The notes: generated by a model not told the origin, from the letters alone. Counted from the stretch's first letter, positions 9,591-18,872 are shown. The stretch is DNA of 64,000 bases from Mesorhizobium loti (GCF_013170705.1 NZ_CP033334.1:6797501-6861500); one strand, 5' to 3'. Numbers and translations are program-made.

Positions 9591-10742
9591 TCAAGCGCGC
9601 GACGGCGTCTCTTCAAGTTCGGCGGCCTTGGTGCCGATGGTCATCGCGTTGCCGCGCCAGTCGACAGCGCCGCCGAGCCAGCCGCGCGCCCACATGGCTG
9701 GAAGCATCAAGTCCCGCACAATCATCGCCGCGACCATACGCGGCGACAGGTACCAGCCCTTGGACCAGGCCAGTGCGCATTCCGGAAGGTAGAAGGCCGC
9801 AAGCACGGCGACGGCTGTCAGCGGCAGGCTGAAGCCGGCGCTTGCCGCCGCACCCAGCGCAAGCACCAGCGGCACCCCCGCGCCGGTCAGGATTTCAGGC
9901 GCGAAGAACAGAGGAAAGGTAACGCGGCGCAGGCGCGCCCAGCGAGCCTGGCGGGACCAGATCTCGCCAAGCGTGCGGCGGCCAAGCGGCTGTTCGAAGG
10001 GCGAAGCGACGAGATTGACGCGCAGGCCGACCCCATTGACCAGCTTGGTCGCGGCGGCGTCCTCGGCGATTTCGGCTGCCAGCGCGCGGATGCCGCCATT
10101 GGCATCCAGCATCGGCTTGTTCCAAAGCATGCTCTTGCCCTGGGCAAAGCCAAGGCCGAGCGCCTCACCGGCATACTGCCAGCGCGCCTGCAGCGTGTTG
10201 AGGAAGGCGCATTCGACCTCGGCCCAGAAGCCATCCGGCCGTGAGCCTATCGGCGTCGAGCAGACAAGGCCTGTGTTTGGCCGCCACGCCGCAATCAGAT
10301 GCTGGATGTAATCTCTGGGCATCAGCACGTTGGAATCGGCCAGGACGACCCAGTTGTGCCGCGCCGCCTCCCAGCCCTTGACGCAATTGTTGAGCTTGGG
10401 ATTGGCGCTGACGCGATCGTCACCGATCAACAGCCGGGCCGGCACCTCGGGGAAATGGGCGATGGCCTGTCTGATCAAACCGACCACCGGATCATCGGCG
10501 TGGGCAACGCAGAAGATCAACTCATAGCGCGGCCAGTCGAGAGAGAAGGCGCGTTCCAGCGTCTCGTGCGTGAACGGCTCGACACCACGCGACGGCACGA
10601 CAATCGACACCGGCGGCAACTTGCCGGCTGGCCGTGCGATCGTGGTGCGCCGTTTCAGCCGCGAAGCGGCCAGCGCGATGCTGGCAGCGTTGGAAAGGAT
10701 AAGAGCAGTCGAAAGCGAGGTGGCTATGAGAGTGAGTTCCAT
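9591..10742 (-). CDS. ceramide-glucosyltransferase-like glycosyltransferase (GT21/GT2)
   Basis: A 383-aa membrane glycosyltransferase. An N-terminal signal-anchor is followed by the GT-A domain: PPVSIVVPSRG, then the D-x-S/D segment (LADSNVLMP), the acceptor-site acid (EIAEDAAATKLV) and the processive-type RQARW motif, then two or three hydrophobic segments. This D1-D2-D3-(Q/R)xxRW arrangement is that of ceramide glucosyltransferases, which rhizobia use to make glycosylated membrane lipids; the exact acceptor (ceramide or diacylglycerol) is inferred. I chose the ATG at 10742; a frame open to 10850 would add 36 non-conserved residues. It is convergent with metZ. Confidence 0.75.
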   Translation of the reverse strand: MELTLIATSLSTALILSNAASIALAASRLKRRTTIARPAGKLPPVSIVVPSRGVEPFTHETLERAFSLDWPRYELIFCVAHADDPVVGLIRQAIAHFPEVPARLLIGDDRVSANPKLNNCVKGWEAARHNWVVLADSNVLMPRDYIQHLIAAWRPNTGLVCSTPIGSRPDGFWAEVECAFLNTLQARWQYAGEALGLGFAQGKSMLWNKPMLDANGGIRALAAEIAEDAAATKLVNGVGLRVNLVASPFEQPLGRRTLGEIWSRQARWARLRRVTFPLFFAPEILTGAGVPLVLALGAAASAGFSLPLTAVAVLAAFYLPECALAWSKGWYLSPRMVAAMIVRDLMLPAMWARGWLGGAVDWRGNAMTIGTKAAELEETPSRA

Positions 10743-11042
10743 CGAGGTCTGGGCACTCCGGAAGAGACGGCCCGCGGTGTGGCCGCTTTCAACAGTTCGA
10801 CAGAGCGCCGAGTCGCTCGGTTCGCGCACACCACCATTGTCATGTGTCACTTAAATGACATTCTTTGCCGGCACCTGCCTTTCGAGGACGAGCGCGTCAA
10901 GACGCGCACGTTGACCTCCTCGCCTGGAGGGCCGAGAGTTTTATTTTGTTTGAGCATGGCCTTTGAACAAACGGGAAGCGTTTGACCGAGAAAACCGGTT
11001 CCACTTTTCGCGATCATGCTCGATATCGTTTTGGAGCCGCTT
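10743..11042. other. intergenic region between divergent glycosyltransferase and apaG
   Basis: About 300 bases holding both promoters. The stretch 10985-11018 (AAAACCGGTTCCACTTTTCG followed by the GATCATGC core) resembles an intergenic repeat I associate with Mesorhizobium genomes; its GATCATGC core recurs at 18973-18980. I see no small gene. Confidence 0.4.
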
Positions 11043-11435
11043 ATGTACCGCGCCGTAACGCGCAATATCGAAGTGCAGGTCAGGCCGTTCTATCTCGAGG
11101 ACCGTTCGGATCCTTCCGAGAACCGCTACGTCTGGGGCTACCAGATAACGATCGACAACCAGTCGGACGAATTCGTGCAGCTTCTGTCGCGCTATTGGCA
11201 CATCACCGACGGCGCCGGCCGGGTCGAGGAAGTGCGCGGCCCCGGCGTTGTCGGCGACCAGCCCGAACTCAATCCCGGCGACAGCTATCAATACACGTCG
11301 GGCTGCCCGCTCTCGACACCGTCAGGGATCATGGTCGGACGCTATACGATGCGCAACCAGCGCGGCGAGACATTCGACATCGCCATCCCGGCCTTTTCGC
11401 TGGATCTGCCGGGAACGAGACGGACGGTGAATTAG
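11043..11435 (+). CDS. apaG: ApaG protein
   Basis: A 130-aa ApaG (E. coli 125 aa), a fibronectin-III-like beta-sandwich protein historically tied to Co/Mg resistance and diadenosine tetraphosphate level; its molecular role is unsettled. The signature segments are present: [56 protein letters not shown] chose the ATG at 11043 ([11 protein letters not shown]), the normal family start; an ATG at 11016 would add nine residues. It is convergent with hslO. Confidence 0.93.
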   Translation: MYRAVTRNIEVQVRPFYLEDRSDPSENRYVWGYQITIDNQSDEFVQLLSRYWHITDGAGRVEEVRGPGVVGDQPELNPGDSYQYTSGCPLSTPSGIMVGRYTMRNQRGETFDIAIPAFSLDLPGTRRTVN

Positions 11436-11438
11436 CGT

Positions 11439-11465
11439 CCTTCTCCCCGTTGCACGGGGAGAAGG
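11439..11465. terminator. bidirectional terminator / intergenic hairpin repeat
   Basis: Perfect 11-bp arms CCTTCTCCCCG (11439-11449) and CGGGGAGAAGG (11455-11465) with loop TTGCA lie between the convergent apaG and hslO stops. Hairpins of this sequence type are common between rhizobial genes. No U-tract is present. Confidence 0.6.
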
Positions 11466-11471
11466 CTCGAC

Positions 11472-12479
11472 TCACTGCGCAGCGAATTCCGCAGGGTCGA
11501 AGTCATATTGCTTCGAGCAGAATTCGCAGGCGACGTGGATGCCGCCATCCTCGGTCGAGTCCTTGATCTCCTGCGCGGAGAAGCCCTCGAGGATGCCGCG
11601 GATCTTGTCCCTGGAGCATGAGCACTGGTCGGCGACGGGGACGCCGCCGAAAACGCGCACGCCATGCTCATGGAACAGGCGATAGAGCAGCCGTTCGGCG
11701 CCGATCGTCGGATCGATCAGCTCTGTCGGTTCGATGGTGCCGAGCAGCGCCAGCAATTCCTGCCAGGAATTGTCGGCCGGATCGTGGATCTCCTCGCGTG
11801 GATCGCCGTCGCCGCCGGGCAGGTCCGGAACGCGCATACGCTCGGGGGACTGCGGCAGGAACTGCGCCAGGATGCCGCCGGCACGCCACTGTTCGCGCGC
11901 GCCACCAGGGCCCGGCGTCAAAAGCTTGGCCACAGACAGCCTGATATCCGTCGGAATCTGTTCCGACTGGCGGAAATAGGTACGCGCCGCGTCCTCCAGC
12001 GTCTCGCCGTCGAGTTGCACGATACCCTGATAGCGCTGCATGTGGGCACCCTGGTCGATGGTCAGCGCCAGCACGCCGCTGCCGAGCAGCGTCTGCTGGG
12101 ACGTCTCTCCTGCCGCGACCAGCGCCTCGAGCCGATCCGCATCGAAGCGCGCATAGGCGCGCAGCGCCGAAGGCGTCGTGAAATCCGCCACCAGCATGTC
12201 GACCGGCCCGTCGGTGCGGGTCTGCAGGATGAACTTGCCCTCGAATTTGAGCGAGGTGCCGAGCAGCACCGTCAGCACGCAGGCTTCCGCCAGCAGGCGG
12301 GCGACCGGCTCGGGATAGTCGTGGCGGCTGAGGATGGCGTCGAGCATCGGCCCGAGCTGGACCGTGCGACCGCGCACGTCGAGCGGGCCGACCTCGAAAG
12401 GCACGACATGGTCGTCGCCGGCATAGCCGAACTCGCCGAGTTTGGGGTGATGTTCAGTCACTTGATGCGTTTCCAACAT
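11472..12479 (-). CDS. hslO: Hsp33 redox-regulated chaperone
   Basis: Cytoplasmic holdase activated by oxidative unfolding, 335 aa. The C-terminal zinc switch is intact: Cys286 and Cys288 (CSC) with Cys318 and Cys321 (CEFC). The N-terminal substrate-binding domain spans about residues 15-210. The ATG at 12479 is preceded by GGAG eight bases away; a longer frame to 12530 lacks support. It follows argF on the same strand after a 124-base gap. Confidence 0.94.
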   Translation of the reverse strand: MLETHQVTEHHPKLGEFGYAGDDHVVPFEVGPLDVRGRTVQLGPMLDAILSRHDYPEPVARLLAEACVLTVLLGTSLKFEGKFILQTRTDGPVDMLVADFTTPSALRAYARFDADRLEALVAAGETSQQTLLGSGVLALTIDQGAHMQRYQGIVQLDGETLEDAARTYFRQSEQIPTDIRLSVAKLLTPGPGGAREQWRAGGILAQFLPQSPERMRVPDLPGGDGDPREEIHDPADNSWQELLALLGTIEPTELIDPTIGAERLLYRLFHEHGVRVFGGVPVADQCSCSRDKIRGILEGFSAQEIKDSTEDGGIHVACEFCSKQYDFDPAEFAAQ

Positions 12480-12603
12480 GACAAAGCTCCAGGGCGCGGC
12501 CATGCCGCCCGCTGGGGTGCATGCGTCCAAACGCGCTTGATTTGCGTGATGCGGCGCAGATAGGCATCGCGCCCCCGCAGATCAAGCGCCCGGACACTTC
12601 ATC

Positions 12604-13515
12604 TCAAGCACCAAGACACCAGGCGAGCACCGCCTTCTGGGCGTGGAGCCGGTTCTCGGCCTCGTCGAAGACCACCGAATGGGGTCCGTCGATAACCTCG
12701 TCGGTCACTTCCTCGCCGCGATGCGCCGGCAGGCAGTGCATGAACAGCGCGTCCGGCTTGGCATGCGCCATCAGCTTCGCGTTGACCTGGTAGGGCGAGA
12801 AGACGTTGTGGCCACGGGCGCGATGCTCCTGGCCCATCGACACCCAGCAATCGGTGACGACGCAGTCGGCCTGGTCGACGGCTTCCTCGGGTGAGCGGGT
12901 GAAATGGAGCTTGCCGCCATGCGCCCTGGACCAGTCGACGTGCTTCTGCGCCGGCTCGCTGCCTTCGGGAACGGCGACATTGAGGTTGAAGCGGAACCGT
13001 GCAGACGCTTCGAGCAGCGAATGCAGCACATTGTTGCCGTCGCCGGTCCAGGCGATGGTCTTGCCGGCAACCGGACCGCGATGCTCCTCGAAGGTCATGA
13101 TGTCGGCCATCAGCTGGCAGGGATGGGTGTCGTCGGTCAGCCCGTTGATCACCGGCACAGTGGCGTTCTCGGTCAGTTCCAGCAACCGGTCATGCGAGGT
13201 GGTGCGGATCATGATCGCGTCGACATAGCGCGACAGGACCTTGGCGGTGTCGGCGATGGTTTCCGAGCGGCCGAGCTGCATCTCGGTACCGGTCAGCATG
13301 ATGGTCTCGCCGCCAAGCTGGCGCATGCCTACGTCGAAGGAAACGCGTGTGCGCGTCGACGGCTTGTCGAAGATCATCGCCAGCACCTTGCCTTCGAGCG
13401 GCTTGGTCCGCTCACCAGCCTTGAGGCGCGCCTTTCGCACCACCGCGTCGTCCAGCATGAAGCGCAGGTCGCCCTCGGAAACGGTGGAAAGATCGGTAAA
13501 ATGGCGAACTGACAT
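12604..13515 (-). CDS. argF: ornithine carbamoyltransferase
   Basis: Catalyses ornithine + carbamoyl phosphate to citrulline in arginine biosynthesis; 303 aa, normal length. The carbamoyl-phosphate loop STRTR is at residues 53-57, HPCQ near 132 and the ornithine-site [10 protein letters not shown] near 262. I chose the ATG at 13515 (MSVRHFTDL), the family start; it lies 16 bases after the argD stop, so argD-argF is one operon. Confidence 0.96.
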   Translation of the reverse strand: MSVRHFTDLSTVSEGDLRFMLDDAVVRKARLKAGERTKPLEGKVLAMIFDKPSTRTRVSFDVGMRQLGGETIMLTGTEMQLGRSETIADTAKVLSRYVDAIMIRTTSHDRLLELTENATVPVINGLTDDTHPCQLMADIMTFEEHRGPVAGKTIAWTGDGNNVLHSLLEASARFRFNLNVAVPEGSEPAQKHVDWSRAHGGKLHFTRSPEEAVDQADCVVTDCWVSMGQEHRARGHNVFSPYQVNAKLMAHAKPDALFMHCLPAHRGEEVTDEVIDGPHSVVFDEAENRLHAQKAVLAWCLGA

Positions 13516-13531
13516 CAGCAATATTCCGGAA

Positions 13532-14731
13532 TTACTTCGCGGCGGCCACGGCGATGGCGTCCGCCAGGCCTTTGGCACCGGCGCGGATGCGGTTGAGCGC
13601 TTCGTGGATCTCGGCGTCGGTGACGGTGAGCGGCGGCAGCAGGCGGATGACGTTGTCACCGGCCGGAACCGCCAGCAAATGCTGGTCGCGCAGCGCCATG
13701 TTCACCTTGGTGTTGGGCATGGCGCATTTGAGGCCAAGCATCAGGCCGGTGCCCCTGATGCCTTCGATGACATCGGGAAACTCGTCCGCGACCGCCGCCA
13801 GGCCTTGCTTCAACAGCAATGCCTTGCGCTGCACATCCTCGAGGAAGCCGTCTTCGAGCACCACATCGAGGACTGCATTGCCGACAGCCATGGCCAGCGG
13901 ATTTCCGCCGAAGGTGGTGCCGTGCACGCCCGACGTCATGCCAACCACGGCCTCGTCGGTGGCCAGGCACGCGCCCATGGGGAAGCCGCCGCCAATACCC
14001 TTGGCGATCGCCATGATGTCGGGCGTCACGCCCGTCCACTCATGCGCGAACAGCTTGCCGGTGCGGCCGATGCCACACTGGACCTCGTCGAAGATCAAGA
14101 GCAGGCCGTGCTGGTCGCAGAGCTGGCGCAGCCGCTTCAACGATTGTGTGGGCACCGGGCGAATACCGCCCTCGCCCTGCACCGGTTCGATGAGGATCGC
14201 GGCGGTTTCCGGCGTGATCGCCTTCTCGGCGGCATCGATGTCGTCGAAGCCGACCTGGTCAAAACCTTCGACCTTGGGGCCGAAGCCTTCGAGGTATTTG
14301 TACTGGCCGCCGGCGGCGATGGTCGCAAGCGTGCGGCCATGGAAGGCGCCTTCGAAGGTGATGACGCGGAAGCGCTCGGGATGACCCTTGACGAAGTGGT
14401 AGCGCCGCGCCGTCTTGATCGCGCATTCCAGCGCCTCGGCGCCGGAGTTGGTGAAAAACACCTTGTCGGCGAAGGTGGCATCAGCCAGGCGCTCGCCAAG
14501 CCGGCTCTGTCCCGGGATCTCATAAAGGTTGGAGACGTGCCAGAGCTTGCCGGCCTGCTCGGTCAGCGCCGCGACCAAATGCGGATGGCCGTGGCCAAGC
14601 GAATTGACCGCGATACCGCCGGCGAAATCGAGATATCGCTCGCCCTTGTCGGTAACCAGCCAGGTGCCTTCCCCGTGGTCGAAAGCCAGGGGTGCGCGAG
14701 CAAAGGTCTCGTAAAGCGCCGAACCGCTCAT
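13532..14731 (-). CDS. argD: acetylornithine aminotransferase
   Basis: Class III PLP aminotransferase (399 aa) converting N-acetylglutamate semialdehyde to N-acetylornithine; many members also serve lysine synthesis. It shows [29 protein letters not shown] and the PLP lysine in [12 protein letters not shown] near residue 252. Its start codon overlaps the stop of a short upstream ORF, and its Shine-Dalgarno GGAG lies inside that ORF beside a 12-bp palindrome (14742-14753), so its expression is probably leader-controlled. Confidence 0.95.
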   Translation of the reverse strand: MSGSALYETFARAPLAFDHGEGTWLVTDKGERYLDFAGGIAVNSLGHGHPHLVAALTEQAGKLWHVSNLYEIPGQSRLGERLADATFADKVFFTNSGAEALECAIKTARRYHFVKGHPERFRVITFEGAFHGRTLATIAAGGQYKYLEGFGPKVEGFDQVGFDDIDAAEKAITPETAAILIEPVQGEGGIRPVPTQSLKRLRQLCDQHGLLLIFDEVQCGIGRTGKLFAHEWTGVTPDIMAIAKGIGGGFPMGACLATDEAVVGMTSGVHGTTFGGNPLAMAVGNAVLDVVLEDGFLEDVQRKALLLKQGLAAVADEFPDVIEGIRGTGLMLGLKCAMPNTKVNMALRDQHLLAVPAGDNVIRLLPPLTVTDAEIHEALNRIRAGAKGLADAIAVAAAK

Positions 14732-14811
14732 TATATGCGTCTCCGGTACCGGAAAATCAAAAAAGCCGCCAAAGCGGCGGCCTTGTGCGGCTTATCGTGT
14801 TTTTCGGCCAT
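14731..14811 (-). CDS. putative 26-aa arginine-ended leader peptide of argD
   Basis: An ATG at 14811 opens a 26-codon frame whose stop TAA shares its last base with the argD ATG (TAATG). It begins [10 protein letters not shown], continues with an Ala/Leu-rich stretch and ends [10 protein letters not shown]: four Arg codons (CGG, CGG, AGA, CGC) in the last six. No Shine-Dalgarno precedes the ATG closely, which weakens the case; a GGAGG lies about 45 bases upstream. Part of the Arg cluster is also the argD SD (CGG-AGA), so chance is possible. Confidence 0.4.
   Translation of the reverse strand: MAEKHDKPHKAAALAAFLIFRYRRRI
14759..14781 (-). terminator. terminator-like hairpin in the argD leader
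   Basis: On the minus strand GCCGCC (14781-14776), loop GCTTT and GGCGGC (14770-14765) are followed by six T residues (14764-14759), 27 bases before the argD start. No gene upstream on this strand needs a terminator, since gcrA diverges. An upstream AAGCCGC (14793-14787) can pair instead with GCGGCTT (14769-14763), which would break the hairpin. Confidence 0.65.
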
Positions 14812-14908
14812 GAAGTCAACGAAAACGTCGCGTAGTGCGCGCGGCAAGCCCTCCAACGCGATGCCGGCTCATAAGCGACCGGGCAAGTTGGGGAAAACCG
14901 AAAAAACC

Positions 14909-15055
14909 GATTCGTGTTGCACTTGGGACTCTTGTCACCGAGTCAGCGCATAAGGTAATTGTAGTCGAGAAATAACTAGATTTCGTGCGGCGGACCTAAT
15001 CACCAGATATATGTGGTGTCTGCCCCAGCAGTGGTGCTGGGTCGGGAGTGGATTC
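14909..15055. promoter_or_regulatory. cluster of four GANTC (CcrM) sites upstream of gcrA
   Basis: GATTC 14909-14913, GACTC 14927-14931, GAGTC 14940-14944 and GATTC 15051-15055 lie within 147 bases before gcrA. GANTC is the CcrM methylation site, and GcrA binds methylated GANTC in promoters, so autoregulation is plausible. The rest of the 14812-15088 gap shows nothing I recognise. Confidence 0.5.
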
Positions 15056-15088
15056 CGATTGCCGCACGCTTAGCAGGAGCGCGGTCTC

Positions 15089-15607
15089 ATGAACTGGACT
15101 GACGAGCGGGTCGAACTTCTCAGAAAACTGTGGTCGGAGGGTCTGAGCGCAAGCCAGATTGCCGCTCAGCTTGGAGGGGTGAGCCGCAATGCCGTCATCG
15201 GCAAGGTGCATCGGCTGAAGCTGTCGGGCCGCGGCCGCGCAACGGCGACGCCGGCACGCCAGAAGAAGGCGACACAGGGCTCGACCGTCCAGAAATCGGT
15301 GGCGCGCGCCGCAACCACGGCTCGCCATGTCACGGCATCGATCGGCGCGACCGCCCTTCAGACGCAATTCGACGCCGAGCCGGTGGCGCGACACTATATC
15401 CGCCCGGTCGAGAATGTGGTGGTACCGATCTCTCGGCATCTGCAACTCGTCGAACTGACCGAGCGCACCTGCAAATGGCCGAACGGCGATCCGTTGTCGG
15501 AGGACTTCAATTTCTGCGGCAACGAAGCCGCAGAAACCGGTCCATATTGCAAATACCACGCCCGCGTGGCCTTCCAGCCGGCGGCGGAGCGCAGGCGCAA
15601 TCGCTGA
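15089..15607 (+). CDS. gcrA: GcrA cell-cycle regulator
   Basis: A 172-aa alphaproteobacterial transcription factor that works with sigma-70 and CcrM-methylated GANTC sites to time cell-cycle genes. The N-terminal HTH (MNWTDERVELLRKLW, SASQIAAQLGGVSRNAVIGK) and the C-terminal sigma-binding module with four Cys and His (CKWPNGDP, FNFCG, PYCKYHARVAF) are intact, joined by a basic Ala/Thr-rich linker. It is divergent from argD and convergent with corA. Confidence 0.95.
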   Translation: MNWTDERVELLRKLWSEGLSASQIAAQLGGVSRNAVIGKVHRLKLSGRGRATATPARQKKATQGSTVQKSVARAATTARHVTASIGATALQTQFDAEPVARHYIRPVENVVVPISRHLQLVELTERTCKWPNGDPLSEDFNFCGNEAAETGPYCKYHARVAFQPAAERRRNR

Positions 15608-15615
15608 GCGCCAAG

Positions 15616-15644
15616 TAGTGAGTAGTGAATTTCACTACTTACTA
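15616..15644. terminator. bidirectional hairpin between gcrA and corA
   Basis: A 13-bp stem with one G-T pair (15616-15628 with 15632-15644, loop ATT) sits between the convergent stops of gcrA and corA. It is AT-rich and built from repeated AGTAGTGA units. It probably ends both transcripts. Confidence 0.6.
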
Positions 15645-15661
15645 ATTTCTACTGACTTACC

Positions 15662-16669
15662 TTACAGCCAGCCATTCTTGCGAAACCGCCAGTAGAGAAC
15701 CGCGCAGATCGCCGCGATGGTCGCCAGCACCATCGGGTAGCCATATTCCATCTTCAGTTCCGGCATGTCGGTGAAGTTCATGCCGTAGATGCCGGCGAAT
15801 GCCGTCGGCACGGCCAGAATGGCCGCCCAGGAGGCAAGTTTCTTCGAGATCGCCGTTTCCTGGCTCTGACCGACCAGCAGGCTTGCCTCGAACGCGAACG
15901 CCAGCACCTCGCGCAAACTGTCGATCTTTTCCTGGACAGTGCGGATGTGGTCGGTCACGTCGCGAAACAGCGGGTGCATGGCTGAATGGATTTGCGGCAG
16001 GTCGGCGCTGGTCAGCCGGCGGCAGACTTCCACCAGCGGCAGCGCCGCGTTGCGCAGGCGCAGGAGATCGCGGCGCAGCATATAGAGCCGCTCGATGTCG
16101 GGACCGGTCATCGGCTTCAGCAGGACCTTGTCTTCGATCGCCTCGACCTCGTCCTCGATCTGCTCGAGAACGGGCATGTAGTTGTCGACGATGAAATCGA
16201 GAATGGCATAGAGGACGAAATCCTCGCCCTTGGCCAATGAATGCGGGCAGCTTTCCCAATGCTGGCGAACGGCGGCGTAGGAGGTCGACGGGCCATGCCT
16301 GACGCTGACGATATAGCCCGAGCCAACGAACAGATGCGTCTCGCCGAAGGTCACCCGTCCTTCGATCAGCTGCGCGGTGCGGGCGACGATGAACAGCGCG
16401 TCACCATATTGCTCGAGCTTCGGCCGCTGGTGCGGATGCTCGGCATCCTCGATCGCCAGTTCGTGCAGATGGAATTGTGCCTGGACGCGCAGCAGAAGGT
16501 CACGGTCCGGTTCGAGCAGCCCGATCCAGACGACGTGTCCCGATTTCTTGGCCCAGTCGCCGGCTTCCTCGATCGGAATATCGGCAATACGCCGCCCGGC
16601 GGTGTAGACACTGGAGGCGATGATGCCTGACGTTGGCGCGGCAGGCTTGAACTCTCGGACATATTCCAT
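15662..16669 (-). CDS. corA: CorA-family magnesium/cobalt transporter
   Basis: Inner-membrane Mg2+ channel of the 2-TM-GxN family, 335 aa. The large cytoplasmic domain is followed by two C-terminal membrane helices with the pore motif YGMNF (Gly296-Met297-Asn298) between them and a short basic tail (RFRKNGWL). It is the last gene of a minus-strand run after phoR and phoU. Confidence 0.93.
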   Translation of the reverse strand: MEYVREFKPAAPTSGIIASSVYTAGRRIADIPIEEAGDWAKKSGHVVWIGLLEPDRDLLLRVQAQFHLHELAIEDAEHPHQRPKLEQYGDALFIVARTAQLIEGRVTFGETHLFVGSGYIVSVRHGPSTSYAAVRQHWESCPHSLAKGEDFVLYAILDFIVDNYMPVLEQIEDEVEAIEDKVLLKPMTGPDIERLYMLRRDLLRLRNAALPLVEVCRRLTSADLPQIHSAMHPLFRDVTDHIRTVQEKIDSLREVLAFAFEASLLVGQSQETAISKKLASWAAILAVPTAFAGIYGMNFTDMPELKMEYGYPMVLATIAAICAVLYWRFRKNGWL

Positions 16670-16766
16670 CGCAGCCTCCTGAAGGCAGGACCTTTATCAA
16701 GGCCTGAGAAGCTTAACGCCGGGATAGTTTAGCGCAATATGATCTAGCGTTCGAGGGGAAGAGCGT

Positions 16767-17492
16767 TCATTTCGCCGGCAGCGTCGCGGAAAGACTTATC
16801 TTATCGGTCTTGTCGCCTTTCGGCCGCTCGGCCGGCATCTGGTCGCCAGTGACGATGTAATAGATGGTTTCGGCGATGTTGGTGGCGTGATCGCCGATGC
16901 GCTCGATGTTTTTGGCGCAGAACAGAAGATGCGTGCAGGGTGTGATGTTGCGCGGATCCTCCATCATGTAGGTCAGCAATTCACGGAACAGCGACGTGTA
17001 CATGGCATCGATCTGGTCGTCGCGGTCACGCACGAAGCCGATCTTGTCGACCGAGCGCGAGGCATAGACGTCGAGCACTTCCTTGAGCTGCGTCAGCGCC
17101 AGGTTGGCCAGCGCCTCCAGGCCACGAAACAGGCTGGTTGGCTGACGGCCGTCGGTGACGGCGACCACCCGCTTGGCGACATTCTTGCCGAGGTCGCCGA
17201 CCCGTTCGAGATCGGCGGAGATGCGGATGGCGCCGACGATCTCGCGCAGGTCCGTCGCCATCGGCTGGCGTTTGGCGATGATGATGATCGCCTTGTCGTC
17301 GATCTCGCGCTGCCCTTCATCGAGCACGGCGTCATCGCGAATGACTTTCTGGGCCAGTCCCGGATCGGCATTGACGAGAGCGGCGACCGCCTGCTCGACC
17401 ATGCGCTCTGCATGGCCGCCCATAGCGGCGATGCGCTTCGACAGATATTTCAGCTCCTCGTCATAGGCGCTCATGATGTGCACGGACTGCAT
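16767..17492 (-). CDS. phoU: PhoU, phosphate-signalling regulator
   Basis: A 241-aa cytoplasmic protein of two three-helix PhoU repeats that links the phosphate transporter to PhoR and dampens Pho regulon output. Metal-binding acidic motifs (ADLERVGDLGKNVAKR; NIERIGDHATNIAE) are present in both repeats. The ATG at 17492 has a GGAAGG-type site upstream; an ATG six codons in (MSAYDEEL) is the alternative. It follows phoR directly, with no pstSCAB between them, an arrangement unlike Sinorhizobium or Agrobacterium as I recall them. Confidence 0.93.
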   Translation of the reverse strand: MQSVHIMSAYDEELKYLSKRIAAMGGHAERMVEQAVAALVNADPGLAQKVIRDDAVLDEGQREIDDKAIIIIAKRQPMATDLREIVGAIRISADLERVGDLGKNVAKRVVAVTDGRQPTSLFRGLEALANLALTQLKEVLDVYASRSVDKIGFVRDRDDQIDAMYTSLFRELLTYMMEDPRNITPCTHLLFCAKNIERIGDHATNIAETIYYIVTGDQMPAERPKGDKTDKISLSATLPAK

Positions 17493-17552
17493 GAATGAAA
17501 TGCCTTCCCACGGGTTCTTTACTTTGAGTCGTTTCCTCGAATCCCCGCTGAT

Positions 17553-17570
17553 ACGCTAGCGGGATGACAG
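17553..17570 (-). promoter_or_regulatory. possible Pho box upstream of phoU
   Basis: On the minus strand a perfect CTGTCAT half-site (17570-17564), four bases and CTAGCGT (4 of 7 matches) give the 7-4-7 layout of a PhoB box. It lies about 60 bases before phoU in the 114-base phoR-phoU gap. Confidence 0.35.
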
Positions 17571-17606
17571 AAAAAAGAAACGGTCCAGGGGAAAACTAGG
17601 GCGAGA

Positions 17607-18872
17607 TCAGTGCGTCGGCAAATGAACCGAGAAGGCGGCGCCCTTGCCGACCTCGGATTTGATCGTCAGCCTGGCGTTATGGCGCGTCAGAATATGCTTG
17701 ACGATCGACAGGCCGAGGCCGGTGCCTTTCTGGGTCCGGCTGGTCTCGACGTCGATGCGATAGAAGCGCTCGGTGATGCGAGGAATGTGTTCCTCGGGAA
17801 TGCCGGGGCCGAAATCCCGGATCGTCACGTCGATGCCGGGTTCGGAATCGAGGTCGCCGCGCGCGATCGACACCAGGACACGGCCGCCCGACTGGCCGTA
17901 TTTGCAGGCGTTTTCCAGGAGATTCTCGAAAACCTGGAACAACTCGTCGCGATCGCCCGGCACATTGAGAGGCCCCTTGGCGAAATCACGCTCGATGGCA
18001 ACGCTGTTTTCGCGGGCAAGCGGGGCCAGCGAATCGATGACGCTGTCGACGGTCTGGCGCAGGTCGACCTCCGTCCCGGGCTTCAGATACGGCTTCATCT
18101 CAAGCCGGGACAATGACAGGAGATCATCGATCAGCCGCGCCATGCGGCCGGTCTGGTTCTGCATGATCTGCAGAAATTGCTCGCGCGCCGCCGGATCGTT
18201 GCGGGCCGGTCCGCGCAGCGTCTCGATGAAACCGGCGATCGAGGCCAGCGGAGTGCGCAATTCGTGGCTGGCATTGGCGATGAAGTCGGCGCGCATGCGG
18301 TCGATCCGCCGCGTCTCGCTCTGATCCTTGAACACCAGCACATAGAGATCGGTGCCGTGCCCGACCGAGGACGCGCTGACCCGGTAGGCCCGCTCGACCG
18401 GCAGCTTCTCGGTATAGTCGACGACATCCGAGGCGAGAGTACCCGACAACACGCTGTCGAGCAGGGTCTGCATTTCCGGCGCCCGGAATTTCAGCGGCAG
18501 CGATATGCCCGGTGCGATCCCGCCAAAGGCGGCAAACGCGGCGGCGTTGGCATGCACGATGGTGGCGGCATGGTCGAAGATGATGAGCGGGTCGGCGACG
18601 GCCGCCGCCAGATATTCGCCCGACAGGCGCTGCAGGCCGATCGCCTCGATCGCGGCGGCACCATCGGCGGACTGGCCGAGTCCCGCGGCCGGCAGCATCG
18701 CCGCCGCAAGCAACAGGAGCAGCGCCGGTACCAGCGCGTAGGCGGACACGCCCGCGAAGGCAAAAGCGATCAGAACCGCGGCGACACCGGCAGCAAGCAG
18801 CCAGCGGCTGTTCCACAGCCGGGCGGCCAGGATTTGCGCCATGCCCTTCTGCCCTGCGTCCAGATCAGTCAT
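17607..18872 (-). CDS. phoR: PhoR-type phosphate-sensing histidine kinase
   Basis: A 421-aa membrane sensor kinase. Two N-terminal hydrophobic segments (residues about 20-60) precede a PAS-like region (about 85-190), the H-box NASHELRTPLASI with phospho-acceptor His203, and the ATPase domain with N-box ENLLENACKYG, DFGPGIPEEH and GTGLGLSIVKH. No large periplasmic domain is present, as in PhoR. Identity as PhoR rests on similarity plus phoU downstream; the partner phoB is not in the window. It is divergent from ppk2. Confidence 0.85.
   Translation of the reverse strand: MTDLDAGQKGMAQILAARLWNSRWLLAAGVAAVLIAFAFAGVSAYALVPALLLLLAAAMLPAAGLGQSADGAAAIEAIGLQRLSGEYLAAAVADPLIIFDHAATIVHANAAAFAAFGGIAPGISLPLKFRAPEMQTLLDSVLSGTLASDVVDYTEKLPVERAYRVSASSVGHGTDLYVLVFKDQSETRRIDRMRADFIANASHELRTPLASIAGFIETLRGPARNDPAAREQFLQIMQNQTGRMARLIDDLLSLSRLEMKPYLKPGTEVDLRQTVDSVIDSLAPLARENSVAIERDFAKGPLNVPGDRDELFQVFENLLENACKYGQSGGRVLVSIARGDLDSEPGIDVTIRDFGPGIPEEHIPRITERFYRIDVETSRTQKGTGLGLSIVKHILTRHNARLTIKSEVGKGAAFSVHLPTH

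Noticed and set aside
13241..14953. A 570-codon plus-strand frame over argD
   Set aside because: Antisense of argD and its leader; no SD and no recognisable domain.
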